Shown here piece by piece: positions 17,260 to 27,487 of a stretch of 64,000 nt of DNA. The notes beneath the pieces are model-generated. The model did not search any database. It saw only the letters and a program-made list of their open reading frames with translations, and was not told where the DNA came from. Origin of the DNA: Anaerolineaceae bacterium (GTDB taxonomy: Bacteria; Chloroflexota; Anaerolineae; Promineifilales; Promineifilaceae); assembly GCA_002699125.1 (NCBI GenBank), contig PABI01000139.1, positions 1-64,000 on the forward strand. Reading direction: 5' to 3'. The position numbers and the translations under genes are program-made. The stretch's first letter is position 1. Each line of letters begins with the position of its first letter.

Positions 17260-18195
17260 TCAGTAGCCTGCCGGTCGTAATCCAGAGCGTAAAACCATCC
17301 AGTAGGCCTTAACTCGCTGCCAGCGCAACGGCCGTTTATGCCCCACTGCTCCCTTGATGGCCTCCAAAATTAACTGCCAACTGTAACTCTTTAACAAAAA
17401 TAATCGCAAAATGCCCGCCGCCAAACGGCCGTGATATTTACGAAAGTAGCGCAGCTTGGCCCGATTAAAATTAATGTGCCGCTGGGTCACCGCCTGTTCA
17501 CTGCTCTTGCCGGACAGGTGCGTCACTTGCGCCTGCGGATAGTATACCACTTGCCAGCCCGCTTCGTGAATCCTACGACAGTAATCTAATTCCTCGGAAT
17601 ACATGAAGTATTTTTCATCCAAACCACCCACCTGAGCCACCACTTCTTGCCGGGTCATCAGGCAGGCACCCATGACCCATTCGACGACGGCCGTTTCCCC
17701 ATCAGCTACATCACGCACAAAATAATCATCCAGCACCGAGTGTGGCGCATACGGCTGCAACCAGGTACTTTCAAAGAAGGCCGTGCGCAGCGTAGGAAAG
17801 CGGCGGCGCGACGATTGCACCGAGCCATCTTCATTCAGCAGTTGCGGCCCGACTACGCCTACCTGCGGATGCTGTTCCAGGTAAGACACCATTTTGGCCA
17901 ATGCGCCATCATGCACAATGGTATCGGGATTGAGGAGGAGGATGTAACGGCCGTTGGCCTGCTCTAATCCCAAATTATTCCCACTGGGAAAGCCCACATT
18001 CTCCCGGCAAGCCACCAGTTCCGCCTGCGGAAATTGCTCGGCAACCATCTCCAGGCTGCCATCGGTTGAAGCGCTGTCCACCACGATGATTTGCAGCGCC
18101 AATTTCGTCTCTGCCAAAACCGAACGCAGACAATTTTGCAACAGCTCACGCACGTTCCAACTGACGATGATGATGGAGAGGTCGGGTCTTGACAT
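17260..18195 (-). CDS. Glycosyltransferase family 2 (GT-A fold)
   Basis: 311 aa with the rhamnosyl-transferase-like layout. N-terminal LSIIIVSWNVRELLQNCL, VVDSASTDGS (the DxSxxDG nucleotide-binding motif), ENVGFPSGNNLGLEQANG and the metal-binding LLLNPDTIVHDGAL are present, followed by WVMGACLMTRQE and DEKYFMYSEELDYCRRIHEAG (the ED-Y catalytic region). A C-terminal amphipathic helix probably associates with the membrane. It is predicted to extend a polysaccharide from a nucleotide sugar, possibly rhamnose. It shares strand and likely function with the GT4 gene downstream. Confidence 0.9.
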   Translation of the reverse strand: MSRPDLSIIIVSWNVRELLQNCLRSVLAETKLALQIIVVDSASTDGSLEMVAEQFPQAELVACRENVGFPSGNNLGLEQANGRYILLLNPDTIVHDGALAKMVSYLEQHPQVGVVGPQLLNEDGSVQSSRRRFPTLRTAFFESTWLQPYAPHSVLDDYFVRDVADGETAVVEWVMGACLMTRQEVVAQVGGLDEKYFMYSEELDYCRRIHEAGWQVVYYPQAQVTHLSGKSSEQAVTQRHINFNRAKLRYFRKYHGRLAAGILRLFLLKSYSWQLILEAIKGAVGHKRPLRWQRVKAYWMVLRSGLRPAGY

Positions 18196-18243
18196 TTTGG
18201 TGATCGGTGATCAGTAAACCGTAATCAGTTTACTTTTCACTTT

Positions 18244-19026
18244 TTACTTTTCACTGATTCGTGAAAAAAGACTTCTGGCATTGGCCGTGGTCTGTTGGGC
18301 GAATACGGCCGTCTCCACCCCGCACTCTTCTGCCAATCGCTCAGCCACGTAAGCGACATAGGCCGGTTCGTTGCGCTTGCCCCGGTAAGGATGTGGCGTC
18401 AAAAATGGGGCGTCGGTTTCTACCAGGATGCGGTCATCCGGCACTTTTTTGGCAATTGCGCGCAGATCGTCGGCTTTTTTGAAGGTGACGGGTCCGGTAA
18501 AGCCTAAACAGTAGCCGAGATCGAGGGCGGATACGGCCGTATCCCAATTCCCTGAGAATGAATGCAGCACGCCCGGATTCTCACGCCCTGTCAGCGGCGA
18601 TTCTGACAACAGTTGAATCACATCCGCACTTGATTCTCGATTGTGAATAATGACCGGCAAATTTAGCTCGGCTGCCAGTTCTAACTGCAACCCCAACGCC
18701 TGATGCTGCACTTCTTTCGGCGACTTGTCCCAATAATAATCCAGGCCAATCTCGCCTATCGCTACCACCTTGGGATGCTGCGCCAGATCGCGCAGGACGC
18801 CAACCCAATTGTCCTGCCACCCCGCCGAAGAGTTGGGATGAACCCCCACGGCCGCAAAAACGCCTTCGTATTTTTCTGCCAAAGCTAAGACGGTACGGCA
18901 ATTATCCAGGTCAAGGGCAGGCACCACAATTTGCGTCACGCCGGCGTCGGCGGCACGATGCACGACTTCGTCACGATCTTTGTCAAACCGATCAAAATCT
19001 AGATGGCAGTGTGTGTCGATGAGCAA
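18244..19026 (-). CDS. TatD-family metal-dependent hydrolase
   Basis: 260 aa TIM-barrel enzyme; family members are DNases or 3'-exonucleases. LIDTHCHLDFDRFDKDRDE carries the HxH metal site, AIGEIGLDYYWDKSP the bridging Glu, PVIIHNRESSAD and GVLHSFSG further histidines, and LVETDAPFLTPHPYRGKRNEP the terminal Asp motif. The start is TTG at 19026, one base after the thioesterase stop, so translational coupling is likely. The extreme C-terminus runs next to a TTACTTTTCACTTTTTAC repeat. Confidence 0.93.
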   Translation of the reverse strand: MLIDTHCHLDFDRFDKDRDEVVHRAADAGVTQIVVPALDLDNCRTVLALAEKYEGVFAAVGVHPNSSAGWQDNWVGVLRDLAQHPKVVAIGEIGLDYYWDKSPKEVQHQALGLQLELAAELNLPVIIHNRESSADVIQLLSESPLTGRENPGVLHSFSGNWDTAVSALDLGYCLGFTGPVTFKKADDLRAIAKKVPDDRILVETDAPFLTPHPYRGKRNEPAYVAYVAERLAEECGVETAVFAQQTTANARSLFSRISEK

Positions 19027-19027
19027 A

Positions 19028-19489
19028 TTACTGGCCCCAATTTTCCGGCAAGCGTACGGCCGTTACTTCACCGCGTACACAAACTTCACCGTCAGCCAAC
19101 AGGTCGATGTCTATGATCACCTTGCGCGGCTTGATCTCGCGTACGGTGCCACGCAGTTCCAGCTCTGGTCCCAATGGCGTCGGGCGTAAGTAATCAACTT
19201 TTAGCGACCCGGTGACAAAGCGGATGGCTGGATCGGAGTCAATTTCGCGGTTTTCGGCACGGGCGGTGGCGGCAGCGGCCGTTCCCGTGCCGTGGCAATC
19301 AATCAGCGAGGCCAGCAGGCCGCCGTACACGTAGCCGGGAATGGCCATATGCTCCGGCCGCGGCACAAACCGGGCCACCGACTGCTCGCCGTCCCAGTAG
19401 CTTTTAATTTGCAGACCTTTTTCATTTAAACGGCCGCAGCCATAACAATAACTCGAATCATCCGGGTAATAATCTTGAAACGCTTTCAT
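19028..19489 (-). CDS. PaaI-type hotdog thioesterase
   Basis: 153 aa. CYGCGRLNEKGLQIKSYWDGE and GYVYGGLLASLIDCHGTGTAAA fit the hotdog fold with the catalytic H-G-G-x-x-x-x-x-x-D/E arrangement altered to YGGLLASLIDCHG. VDYLRPTPLGPELELRG is the second family motif. It probably hydrolyses an acyl-CoA. GAGGTGAA precedes the ATG. It is immediately followed by tatD. The CYGCGRLN N-terminus is common in uncharacterised actinobacterial and Chloroflexota members. Confidence 0.85.
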   Translation of the reverse strand: MKAFQDYYPDDSSYCYGCGRLNEKGLQIKSYWDGEQSVARFVPRPEHMAIPGYVYGGLLASLIDCHGTGTAAAATARAENREIDSDPAIRFVTGSLKVDYLRPTPLGPELELRGTVREIKPRKVIIDIDLLADGEVCVRGEVTAVRLPENWGQ

Positions 19490-19514
19490 TTCACCTCAAA
19501 AAGCAAATCGACCC

Positions 19515-19634
19515 CACCTGTCATGCTGAGCAAAGCGAAGCATCCCTGAGACGCATAGCAACTGAGGTCCTAGCGGTTTGGCAAAGGCTTCAGCCGGCAA
19601 CGTTTAGAGGGATTTTTCGCTACGCTCAAAATGA
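19515..19634. repeat. Dispersed intergenic repeat with GCTGAGCAAAGCGAAGCATCCC
   Basis: Intergenic tract between the phosphohexomutase and the thioesterase. It contains GAAGCATCCCTGAG, found in shortened form at the 3' end of the O-antigen ligase-like gene (1718-1735), and TTTAGAGGGATTTTTCGCTA, related to the hemN-hemA gap. It is non-coding. Confidence 0.65.
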
Positions 19635-19668
19635 CAATTTGAGTAATGTTGTTTGTCAATGTAAAGTT

Positions 19669-21087
19669 CTATTTAAGACCTGCTAGCTTCATACCGTCGT
19701 CTAGGATGGCCTGGACTTTGTCTTCATGCGTGGTTTCACAGTAGACGCGGATGACCGGCTCTGTGCCGCTGAAGCGGATGAGCAGCCAGCCGCCATCTTC
19801 CATTACAAACTGGTGTCCGTCGATGGTCACGATGTCGGTCACTTTCAAACCACCCAGCGTTTCAGGACGAGCAGTTGCAACGTTGTTCTGAATTTCCGCC
19901 TTGCGCTCATTATCAAAATAGGTGTCAACCCGGTTGTAATAATGTGCGCCCACTTTGGCAAACAGGTCGGCCAGTAGTTCCGATGGCTTCTTGCCCGTCT
20001 TCATCATCATGTCCAACATGAACAACCCGGCCAGAATGCCATCCCGCTCCGGCACGTGCCCCTGGAAGGCGTAGCCACCGCTCTCTTCACCACCAATCAG
20101 AGCATCTACTTCCACCATTTTGGGCGCAATATATTTGAAGCCCACGCCGGTTTCATACACCGGCACGTCGTACAGCTTTGCTAACTTATTCAACATCTTG
20201 GTGGTGGATACGGTCTTGACGATAGGGCCGCGCTCGCCGCGTACTTCCAACAGGTAATATCCCATTAGCCCATACACTCGCAGCTGATCCATGAAATTGC
20301 CATTTTCATCACCAAAACCAACCCGGTCGGCATCGCCATCGTTGATGATGACGACGTCGGCCCCCACTTCTTTGGTGAAGCTCAGGCCGTGATCGACGTT
20401 CGGCGGAATCGGCTCAGGGCGTGTCATGTGTGGATAGATGGGGTTGCGTTCGTTGTGGACTTCTTTGACGGTAGTTTTGCCACCTTCCAGCAGCCGGGGA
20501 AACCAGCCCGCGCCGTTGCCCCACATGCAGTCCACCAGCAGGGTAAAGCCAGCCTCTTTGATGGCTTCAATGTCTACCAACCGGTTGAGTTGAGCAATGT
20601 AGGCAGGGGCAGCGTCGAACATCTCAACCAATCCCTCGTTTTTGGCATCTTCGAGTTTGGTGGTTTTTACGGCCGTAATATCCGGAATCGCTGCTTCAAT
20701 CTTCTTGAGATCATCCGGCGGAATCGCCCCGCCGTTCACATCACGCACCTTAAAGCCACAATCCCATGGTGGATTATGACTGGCCGTGATGTTAATTGCC
20801 CCACCTGCCTGCTTGTCCACTACCGAATAGGAGATTGTTGGCGTAGGCGTCGCCGCTTCCGTCAGCCAAACGTGGATACCGTTGGCGGCCATAACTTCTG
20901 CGGCCGTTGCCGCAAAAAATTCTGCCTGAAAGCGCATGTCATAGCCAATAACGACGCCCTTTTCTGCCAGCCCCTGCGCTTTCATGAAGTTGGCAAAGCC
21001 CTGTGTACAGCGCCGCACATTATCAAACGTATAATCCTCAGCAATGCGCCCACGCCAGCCGTCAGTTCCAAATTGTATCGTTGTCAT
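19669..21087 (-). CDS. Phosphoglucomutase / phosphomannomutase
   Basis: 472 aa alpha-D-phosphohexomutase interconverting hexose 1- and 6-phosphates. [20 protein letters not shown] opens domain 1. The phosphoserine loop is [14 protein letters not shown] (S103), the metal loop [16 protein letters not shown], the sugar-binding loop [10 protein letters not shown], and the phosphate-binding loop [14 protein letters not shown]. All are intact. AGGAGAGG precedes the ATG. It lies one gene downstream of gmd on the same strand and could supply mannose-1-phosphate for GDP-mannose, although a GDP-mannose pyrophosphorylase is not in the window. Confidence 0.95.
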   Translation of the reverse strand: MTTIQFGTDGWRGRIAEDYTFDNVRRCTQGFANFMKAQGLAEKGVVIGYDMRFQAEFFAATAAEVMAANGIHVWLTEAATPTPTISYSVVDKQAGGAINITASHNPPWDCGFKVRDVNGGAIPPDDLKKIEAAIPDITAVKTTKLEDAKNEGLVEMFDAAPAYIAQLNRLVDIEAIKEAGFTLLVDCMWGNGAGWFPRLLEGGKTTVKEVHNERNPIYPHMTRPEPIPPNVDHGLSFTKEVGADVVIINDGDADRVGFGDENGNFMDQLRVYGLMGYYLLEVRGERGPIVKTVSTTKMLNKLAKLYDVPVYETGVGFKYIAPKMVEVDALIGGEESGGYAFQGHVPERDGILAGLFMLDMMMKTGKKPSELLADLFAKVGAHYYNRVDTYFDNERKAEIQNNVATARPETLGGLKVTDIVTIDGHQFVMEDGGWLLIRFSGTEPVIRVYCETTHEDKVQAILDDGMKLAGLK

Positions 21088-21177
21088 TTTCCTCTCCTAG
21101 TCTAAATCGATTAAGCCTCCGCAGGTTTACTCACAAACAATATTTACGAAAGCAACCTGCGAGAAATTGTAGGTACA

Positions 21178-22161
<984 letters not shown>

Positions 22162-22210
22162 CTAAATTATATTTTTGGCGAAGGGATTATAGCCCAGGCA
22201 GATGGTTGCG

Positions 22211-22249
22211 TAAACCAAAAGAGACGAATGCCGTTTGACATTCGTCTCT
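22211..22249 (-). terminator. Hairpin downstream of the 574-aa exported protein gene
   Basis: Arms AGAGACGAATG (22220-22230) and CATTCGTCTCT (22239-22249). On the minus strand the stem is followed by TTTTGGTTT. It lies 36 bp after the stop of the exported-protein gene. It may be a dispersed palindrome doubling as terminator. Confidence 0.6.
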
Positions 22250-22284
22250 AACAAGTAGGTCAAGTTAACAATCCTGACCAACAG

Positions 22285-24009
22285 TTAACGCTGAACGAGA
22301 GGCAAAAACTGCTGCGAGCCGTTGACCAGCAAATATAACTCTATGGTTCGCTCGACGCCGTCGCCACTTACGGTGATGGGGACAGCGTACAAGCCACCAG
22401 CTGTTTGGCTGGGGTTGTCATGGGTAATCGTGATCATTTTGCTACCGGGCGGGGTAACGCTGCCAGCTGGAATATCGATAGTGACCCCTGAAACGGTGGG
22501 GGCCTGGAAAGTAACGGCCGTATCAAACCCACCCGTCGGCGATATATTCAGTTGATATTGGGCAGCGTCGCCAGGATCGGCCGTTTGCAGCCGAGGCGTA
22601 CTGCTCACTGCAAAGCCATAAGCCGAACCATAGGCAATTTCCAGCGTCGGGCGGCGAATCGACACGCCGGCTTCGGAAGAACTAAAATATTTACCACTGT
22701 GGCGCGCGCTGTCGGCGGAATAAAGCGCCAGGCGCAGCGGCTGTCCATTGGCGTAAGCCTCGGCCACCGCCCCGCTTAAATCCCAGGTAACATACTTGCC
22801 CGCACCACCTAAGGGGATGGGATCGACCCAGGTACGGGCAACGTTCTCCACCGCCAGCGGGGCGTTGTTCCACACCAGCGTGTTTTCGTTCCAATCTTCA
22901 TCCACGGTAAACACCTGGATGAGCGAGGGCTGCGCTTCTGAAGGCAGCGAATTGCCAAAATGGTACATACTCAACTCAGCTGAGACAATGGCCTGGTCCG
23001 GCGGCAAGGCGTCCAGCGGGAAGGTGATGTAATATTTGGAGAAGCAGCCCCAATCCCCCAGATTCCATTGATTTTGAACGTTTATTTGATGATCGCCAGC
23101 ATAATTGAAATTGCCCCAGATGTCCCAAAGCGGCGGATAACCGCCACAGTTGGTGGCACCGCCAACGTGCCCGTCGGGCACCGTGGCGCCATTCTCACCA
23201 TGCCGAATAGTCAGGGTATCGCTGGCGACAACACCAGCAGGGGGCGTGTAACCCGGCAGGCCAAAATGCAGTTGGCCCCAGGTAGCGGGCGAGCTGCTGC
23301 TTAAACCTTCGGGCCAGTCACGGTTCTCGTGGGCCGTGCCGTCTTCATCATGCATGGTAAGGCCCAGGCCCCAAACGGTGCCTTCGGCTGGCGGGCCAGA
23401 CAATCCCAGGCTGCTCCAGGGAATGCGGAAAGTGATGTTCCAACCGGCGTCATCTTGTTGGTTGTTCAGGCCAGTGGTAGTTTGGGTAGCAGCGAACGTT
23501 TCAAAAGCCAGCTCCGTTTGCGTCCAGCCGGAGCCATTCCCCACGTAGGCAAAGTCATAATCAGGACGTTGACCCTGCTGGTTGGCATTGAGCGCATCCA
23601 GTTGGCCGATGAAGCGATAAGAACTGCTGGTCGGTGTGCTGCCGCTGTTGCCACTCAGATTTAGATACAGCGTGGCAGCATCCCAGTTGGCCATGTCCCC
23701 CGCTGTCGGCGTGGGATCGTAATACATAAACCGGTCGATAATATGGAAGGTAACGTGCAGCTTTTCATGGTTGTAGATGATACGCACGTCCGAGTAGCTT
23801 TGCGTGGTTGGTCCCACCTCGCCAAACCAAAGGATGCCTCGTTCGGCAGCAGGGATATCTGGCTCAACGGCCGTTGTAAATGGAATGTTGATTCGGGGTG
23901 TTGTGGCAGCGCCGGCGTGTACGGCCGTTTCTCCCCAGCGCCCACCCAACAGCACCAACGGCAGACCAAAAAACACAATGAGCAACAGTAAGCGGATTAC
24001 ACTTTTCAT
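22285..24009 (-). CDS. Exported protein with CBM9-like and DNRLRE domains
   Basis: 574 aa. Residues 1-30 form a signal peptide (basic MKSVIR, hydrophobic LLLLIVFFGLPLVLLGG). Residues about 40-250 resemble the family 9 carbohydrate-binding fold (ILWFGEVG, DVRIIYNHEKLHVTFHIID, NWDAATLYLNL, NITFRIPWSSLGL). Residues about 265-470 look like a DNRLRE/disaggregatase-related domain (DTLTIRHGENGATVPDGHVGG, VSAELSMYHFGN, WNENTLVWNNAP, VTWDLSGAVAEAYANG). A final Ig-like beta segment ends in GSQQFLPLVQR, a tail shared with the next gene. The protein is predicted to be extracellular and to bind glycans or act as a surface structural protein. AAAGGTACCTAA precedes the ATG. Confidence 0.75.
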   Translation of the reverse strand: MKSVIRLLLLIVFFGLPLVLLGGRWGETAVHAGAATTPRINIPFTTAVEPDIPAAERGILWFGEVGPTTQSYSDVRIIYNHEKLHVTFHIIDRFMYYDPTPTAGDMANWDAATLYLNLSGNSGSTPTSSSYRFIGQLDALNANQQGQRPDYDFAYVGNGSGWTQTELAFETFAATQTTTGLNNQQDDAGWNITFRIPWSSLGLSGPPAEGTVWGLGLTMHDEDGTAHENRDWPEGLSSSSPATWGQLHFGLPGYTPPAGVVASDTLTIRHGENGATVPDGHVGGATNCGGYPPLWDIWGNFNYAGDHQINVQNQWNLGDWGCFSKYYITFPLDALPPDQAIVSAELSMYHFGNSLPSEAQPSLIQVFTVDEDWNENTLVWNNAPLAVENVARTWVDPIPLGGAGKYVTWDLSGAVAEAYANGQPLRLALYSADSARHSGKYFSSSEAGVSIRRPTLEIAYGSAYGFAVSSTPRLQTADPGDAAQYQLNISPTGGFDTAVTFQAPTVSGVTIDIPAGSVTPPGSKMITITHDNPSQTAGGLYAVPITVSGDGVERTIELYLLVNGSQQFLPLVQR

Positions 24010-24093
24010 TTAGGTACCTTTCTGTCGGTAAAAAGTGAAATGTAATAAGTGCCTTTCCCACTTTTCACTTTTTACTTATCACATTTCACTCCA

Positions 24094-27000
24094 TCAACGA
24101 TGCACAATCGGCAGGAACATCTCTTCGCCATTGACCAACAGGCGCAGTTCAATTGTTTTCTGGATCACCGTCTCAGAATCATCGCCCGTTGCTGTTACCG
24201 TCACCGTATACCAGCGTGTATCGTCACTTGTGGCGGTGTCATCCAGCATCACGGTAAAACTGCCGGGAGGGGTGATTGTTGTTGACATGGGGCTGGCCAC
24301 CAAAGTGCCATATCCTTCTGTCAGCTGGATGTCGATGGGCGCCGTAAAGCCACCTGTACCTTCCACAGAAACCTGGTAAGTGGCGCTGCCGCCAGTATCA
24401 ACATTGGCTACAGCAGGCGTTGCCGTGAGGGAAAAACCGTAGACCTGGTTTTCAATGGTGGCCACCAGCTTTTGGATGTGGAACAGATCGCCGGTGGCAA
24501 AGCCTGGCTCGTCGAGATATTGGGCCAGCTGATCGCCACTTTCTTCCAGGATCAGCGCCTTGGCCATAAAAATGGAATGGACATCGTACAGCGGCACAAT
24601 CGCATTTTCGGCATAAGCGCCAGAGAAAAAGGTGACAAACCAATATGGGGCTACCGTTTCATACTCGGCCAAAGCGCTGTTCACGCTAGATAACGCATTG
24701 TTACGCAAATATTCCGCCAGCTCCGGCACCATGTAAATGAAGTTGCTGGCCACGTTCAGCGTGCGGCAGTATGAGCCACCATCGGTCACCAGCCGGTAGG
24801 CAGTGTCTTTGGTGAAGTTATTGGCTCGCAGCGCCAGCAACCGGTTCAGCTCATTATTGACGCTGCTGGATACAGATTGCCCGGCCAGCTTTTGCAGCTC
24901 CGTGTAACCAATGTAACCAGCGATATACGCATTGTGCATCAGCGGCATTTTCAGCAGCAGATTGTCCGATGGCTGCCCGTTAAACTCTTCCATAAAAGCG
25001 GATTGGCTGGCGGACAAGATACCGCTGGCACCACCAAACTCTTCGGCATATTGCCACAGAGCGTACCAGGCGAAGGGATTTCGTCCCCAGACACCTTCAC
25101 CGCCCCAGCCACCATTGTTTTGCAGCGTAAAGTTTTTGGTTTCTGGCCCGCTTAAAGCACCAGCAATTTCCGGCGGTGTGATGTACGCTTCGCGCGCCGC
25201 GCCGTTGTTCCAGCCAATATGGTTGTATTGGTACGGTGGGTAGCTGGCATACTCACTTTGCAGATAGGTGCGCACGCTTTGCCGCAAGCCGGGCGAAAGA
25301 TGCGGCAGCGCCATGAGCAGCGTGTACAGCGTGTCGCCGGGATTGCTCCAGTAAGCGGTGAGGTTATCGCCGCAGGTGTTCTTGGCACTGTTGTCAAACA
25401 GGCCGTGGCTCATGAAGCCCGGGCGCAGATGGCCAGCCGCCACAATTTTGCTCACTTCGGCTTCCAGTTCAGCAATCAACTCATCCTGGTCAGGAATGTT
25501 GATGTTGGCCGCAGGCGGCGTGCGCTTGGCAGCCAACGGCAGCGGGCTGGCACCATTGCCGCTGGGGGAAAAGGCCATGATCGTATTGCTGTGCTGCATG
25601 TAAACACGGCCGTTATACGGAATCGGCGGTGACACATCCCCATGAAAACCATAGACGCCGTTCAACGTGCCAAAGTTGGAATATGGCTTGGTGTAATTGT
25701 CGGGCTGGGCAGTGTAGTACAAAAAGTTGTAGCCCGGTGCCCAGGTGAGCAAATTATAACCATAATAGATCCATTCCCGATTGGGATCGACGCCACCGTT
25801 AGGGAAGCTGCTGTTGGGACTGGTGATATCTATCGCCCCAGCCTGCCGGTCACAGCACAGATTCCAGTAAATGAGGTTGCCGCCACCAGAGACGGCGTGC
25901 GGCTCATCTACGGCCGCCACATCGCCGCTGATGTTGGTGATGTACGGATTATCCGGCTGCCAGCCAGAGATGTGACCGCGGGCAATCGATGAATCCGAAA
26001 GGTAATTGTTTTGTTGGTACAGCACGCCATCCACCCCAATAACGGGCGGGTAGCGCGTGCCGCTGCCGGTACCGGTCCACAGCACCGGCGCAGTGGTCGT
26101 TTCCGTCCCATTAGACTGGTTCAGCACAAAGACGGTACGCCGCCACGGCTTGTCATCAAAGTAGTTATAGATGCGATTGGCATTAATCGTTGGCGTGCCC
26201 GATGCCCAATCACCGGCCGCCGTGCTGACGCTGCCAATAGGCGCCCCCGGCGGCACACCCTGATTGATATACAACTCTTGTAATTCAATTTTGGTCATTT
26301 GCCCGCTGCCCGGCCAGGTAACGGCCGTACTGTAAGCATTACTGCCAGAAAAAACGACTTTGTTTTCATACACTACCGGCCAGTATGAATAGAAGCCAGC
26401 CCCAGGCAGCTTGGCCGATTTCCAAACCAGGGAACCGCTGCCAGCGTTCAGAGCATAGGCAAAGCTGTCGTTTGAAGCGAAATAGATGACATCGCTGTTA
26501 TAGGCTGCTGAGTAAAGGATGGGGCCACCAGTTTGGTAGCTCCATTTGAGCTGGCCTGTGTTGGCCCCGGAAATGGTGATGGCATACATCTTACCGTCCC
26601 GGTTTCCGGCGTAAAGCGTATCACCAACAACGAGTGGGTTGGTTTCAAATCCACCACCGCCGCTGAAGGTCCATAAGCCAGCCCCGGTTGTGGCATCAAC
26701 GGCGTGGATTTTGCGATCCAGGCCGCCGACGTAGGCCACACCGTTGTGGATTGTAGGCGAATGCCCCAAGGGGAACTCGGTGGCGTAAACCCATTTTTCA
26801 GTCCCGGTGGCGGCATCAATGGCATAGAGGCCGCTGGCGGTAGAAATATAGAGGGTGTTGTTGGCGGCAATGATTTGCACGTGTTGGGGAATGAACGGCT
26901 CGAACGGCTTCACCCATTCCGGCCGCAGCTGGCCGCCAACTTCTTCTGGGGTCCAGGAGGTGCGTTGGGGATTAGCCGCCACGGTTGGCCATTCGGCCGT

Positions 27001-27120
27001 ACCGGCAGAAACGGGGGAAACGGCCGTTTCCCCACGCTGGCCCAACAAAACCAATCCGACTATGGCCGGTAAGCCAACCAGGAAAAAAAGAATACGTTTC
27101 TTCAAGCTTGTTAAACTCAT
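24094..27120 (-). CDS. Large exported PQQ-type beta-propeller protein
   Basis: 1008 aa. The N-terminus is a signal peptide (KKRILFFLVGLPAIVGLVLLG). Residues about 45-300 carry PQQ-like blades (ANNTLYISTASGLYAIDAATG, VAYVGGLDRKIHAVDATTG, LVVGDTLYAGNRDGKMYAI). The central region (about 550-900) is helical and of unknown family. The C-terminal 100 residues form an Ig-like domain (YGFSLTATPAVANVDTGGSA) very like that of the preceding entry and end in NGEEMFLPIVHR. It is therefore an extracellular protein, possibly an alginate-lyase or dehydrogenase-like toroid in its centre, but no catalytic motif was recognised. CAGGAG precedes the ATG. The two genes probably arose as functional partners with a common C-terminal module. 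Confidence 0.75.
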   Translation of the reverse strand: MSLTSLKKRILFFLVGLPAIVGLVLLGQRGETAVSPVSAGTAEWPTVAANPQRTSWTPEEVGGQLRPEWVKPFEPFIPQHVQIIAANNTLYISTASGLYAIDAATGTEKWVYATEFPLGHSPTIHNGVAYVGGLDRKIHAVDATTGAGLWTFSGGGGFETNPLVVGDTLYAGNRDGKMYAITISGANTGQLKWSYQTGGPILYSAAYNSDVIYFASNDSFAYALNAGSGSLVWKSAKLPGAGFYSYWPVVYENKVVFSGSNAYSTAVTWPGSGQMTKIELQELYINQGVPPGAPIGSVSTAAGDWASGTPTINANRIYNYFDDKPWRRTVFVLNQSNGTETTTAPVLWTGTGSGTRYPPVIGVDGVLYQQNNYLSDSSIARGHISGWQPDNPYITNISGDVAAVDEPHAVSGGGNLIYWNLCCDRQAGAIDITSPNSSFPNGGVDPNREWIYYGYNLLTWAPGYNFLYYTAQPDNYTKPYSNFGTLNGVYGFHGDVSPPIPYNGRVYMQHSNTIMAFSPSGNGASPLPLAAKRTPPAANINIPDQDELIAELEAEVSKIVAAGHLRPGFMSHGLFDNSAKNTCGDNLTAYWSNPGDTLYTLLMALPHLSPGLRQSVRTYLQSEYASYPPYQYNHIGWNNGAAREAYITPPEIAGALSGPETKNFTLQNNGGWGGEGVWGRNPFAWYALWQYAEEFGGASGILSASQSAFMEEFNGQPSDNLLLKMPLMHNAYIAGYIGYTELQKLAGQSVSSSVNNELNRLLALRANNFTKDTAYRLVTDGGSYCRTLNVASNFIYMVPELAEYLRNNALSSVNSALAEYETVAPYWFVTFFSGAYAENAIVPLYDVHSIFMAKALILEESGDQLAQYLDEPGFATGDLFHIQKLVATIENQVYGFSLTATPAVANVDTGGSATYQVSVEGTGGFTAPIDIQLTEGYGTLVASPMSTTITPPGSFTVMLDDTATSDDTRWYTVTVTATGDDSETVIQKTIELRLLVNGEEMFLPIVHR
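27014..27033. repeat. 20-bp extended ACGGCCGT palindrome
   Basis: Perfect palindrome GGGGAAACGGCCGTTTCCCC within the signal-peptide region of the propeller gene, where it encodes the GETAVS segment. It is the longest symmetric example seen of the window-wide motif; an 18-bp version is at 14204-14221. Confidence 0.9.
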
Positions 27121-27487
27121 TAAAATGCTCCTGCCAGACAGCCCAAATTAACTACCTGCATGGGTAACCAAATCGGACTAAGGACGGGGGTGAGGGCAGG
27201 ATAGATTTGGTGACGTAAACAGGTTGATGATTAAAAGAACGGGTTTAAGGCATGTCTGAGATTCGTGTCATAGCTTATTCTGGTCTGTGCACGCTGCATC
27301 TCCCATGCGGCGCAGACGAGTACATTTCACCAGATCAGCAGTGGCCAAACAATAGTGCTCAAGTCCTAACTGGTACCAATTCACGTCTTTTTTACATCGT
27401 TAGACAGGAGAACTGTCAGAATTTTTTGGCGGCAAAATTCTATTCGCTCATCTGCCTCTTAGCTTTGGGCGGGCAACGGTTGATTAT
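27121..27487. other. Intergenic region without a recognised gene
   Basis: 367 bp between the HPr-kinase-like gene (3' end) and the propeller gene (5' end), both on the minus strand. It contains an inverted pair ACCAAATC / GATTTGGT at 27167-27174 and 27204-27211 and a weak GACAG / CTGTC stem before a T-run at 27422-27427. I looked here for a RiPP precursor on both strands and found only peptides of 12-22 codons without Shine-Dalgarno sequences, and no leader-like Y-x-x-P-x-L pattern. Confidence 0.6.
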
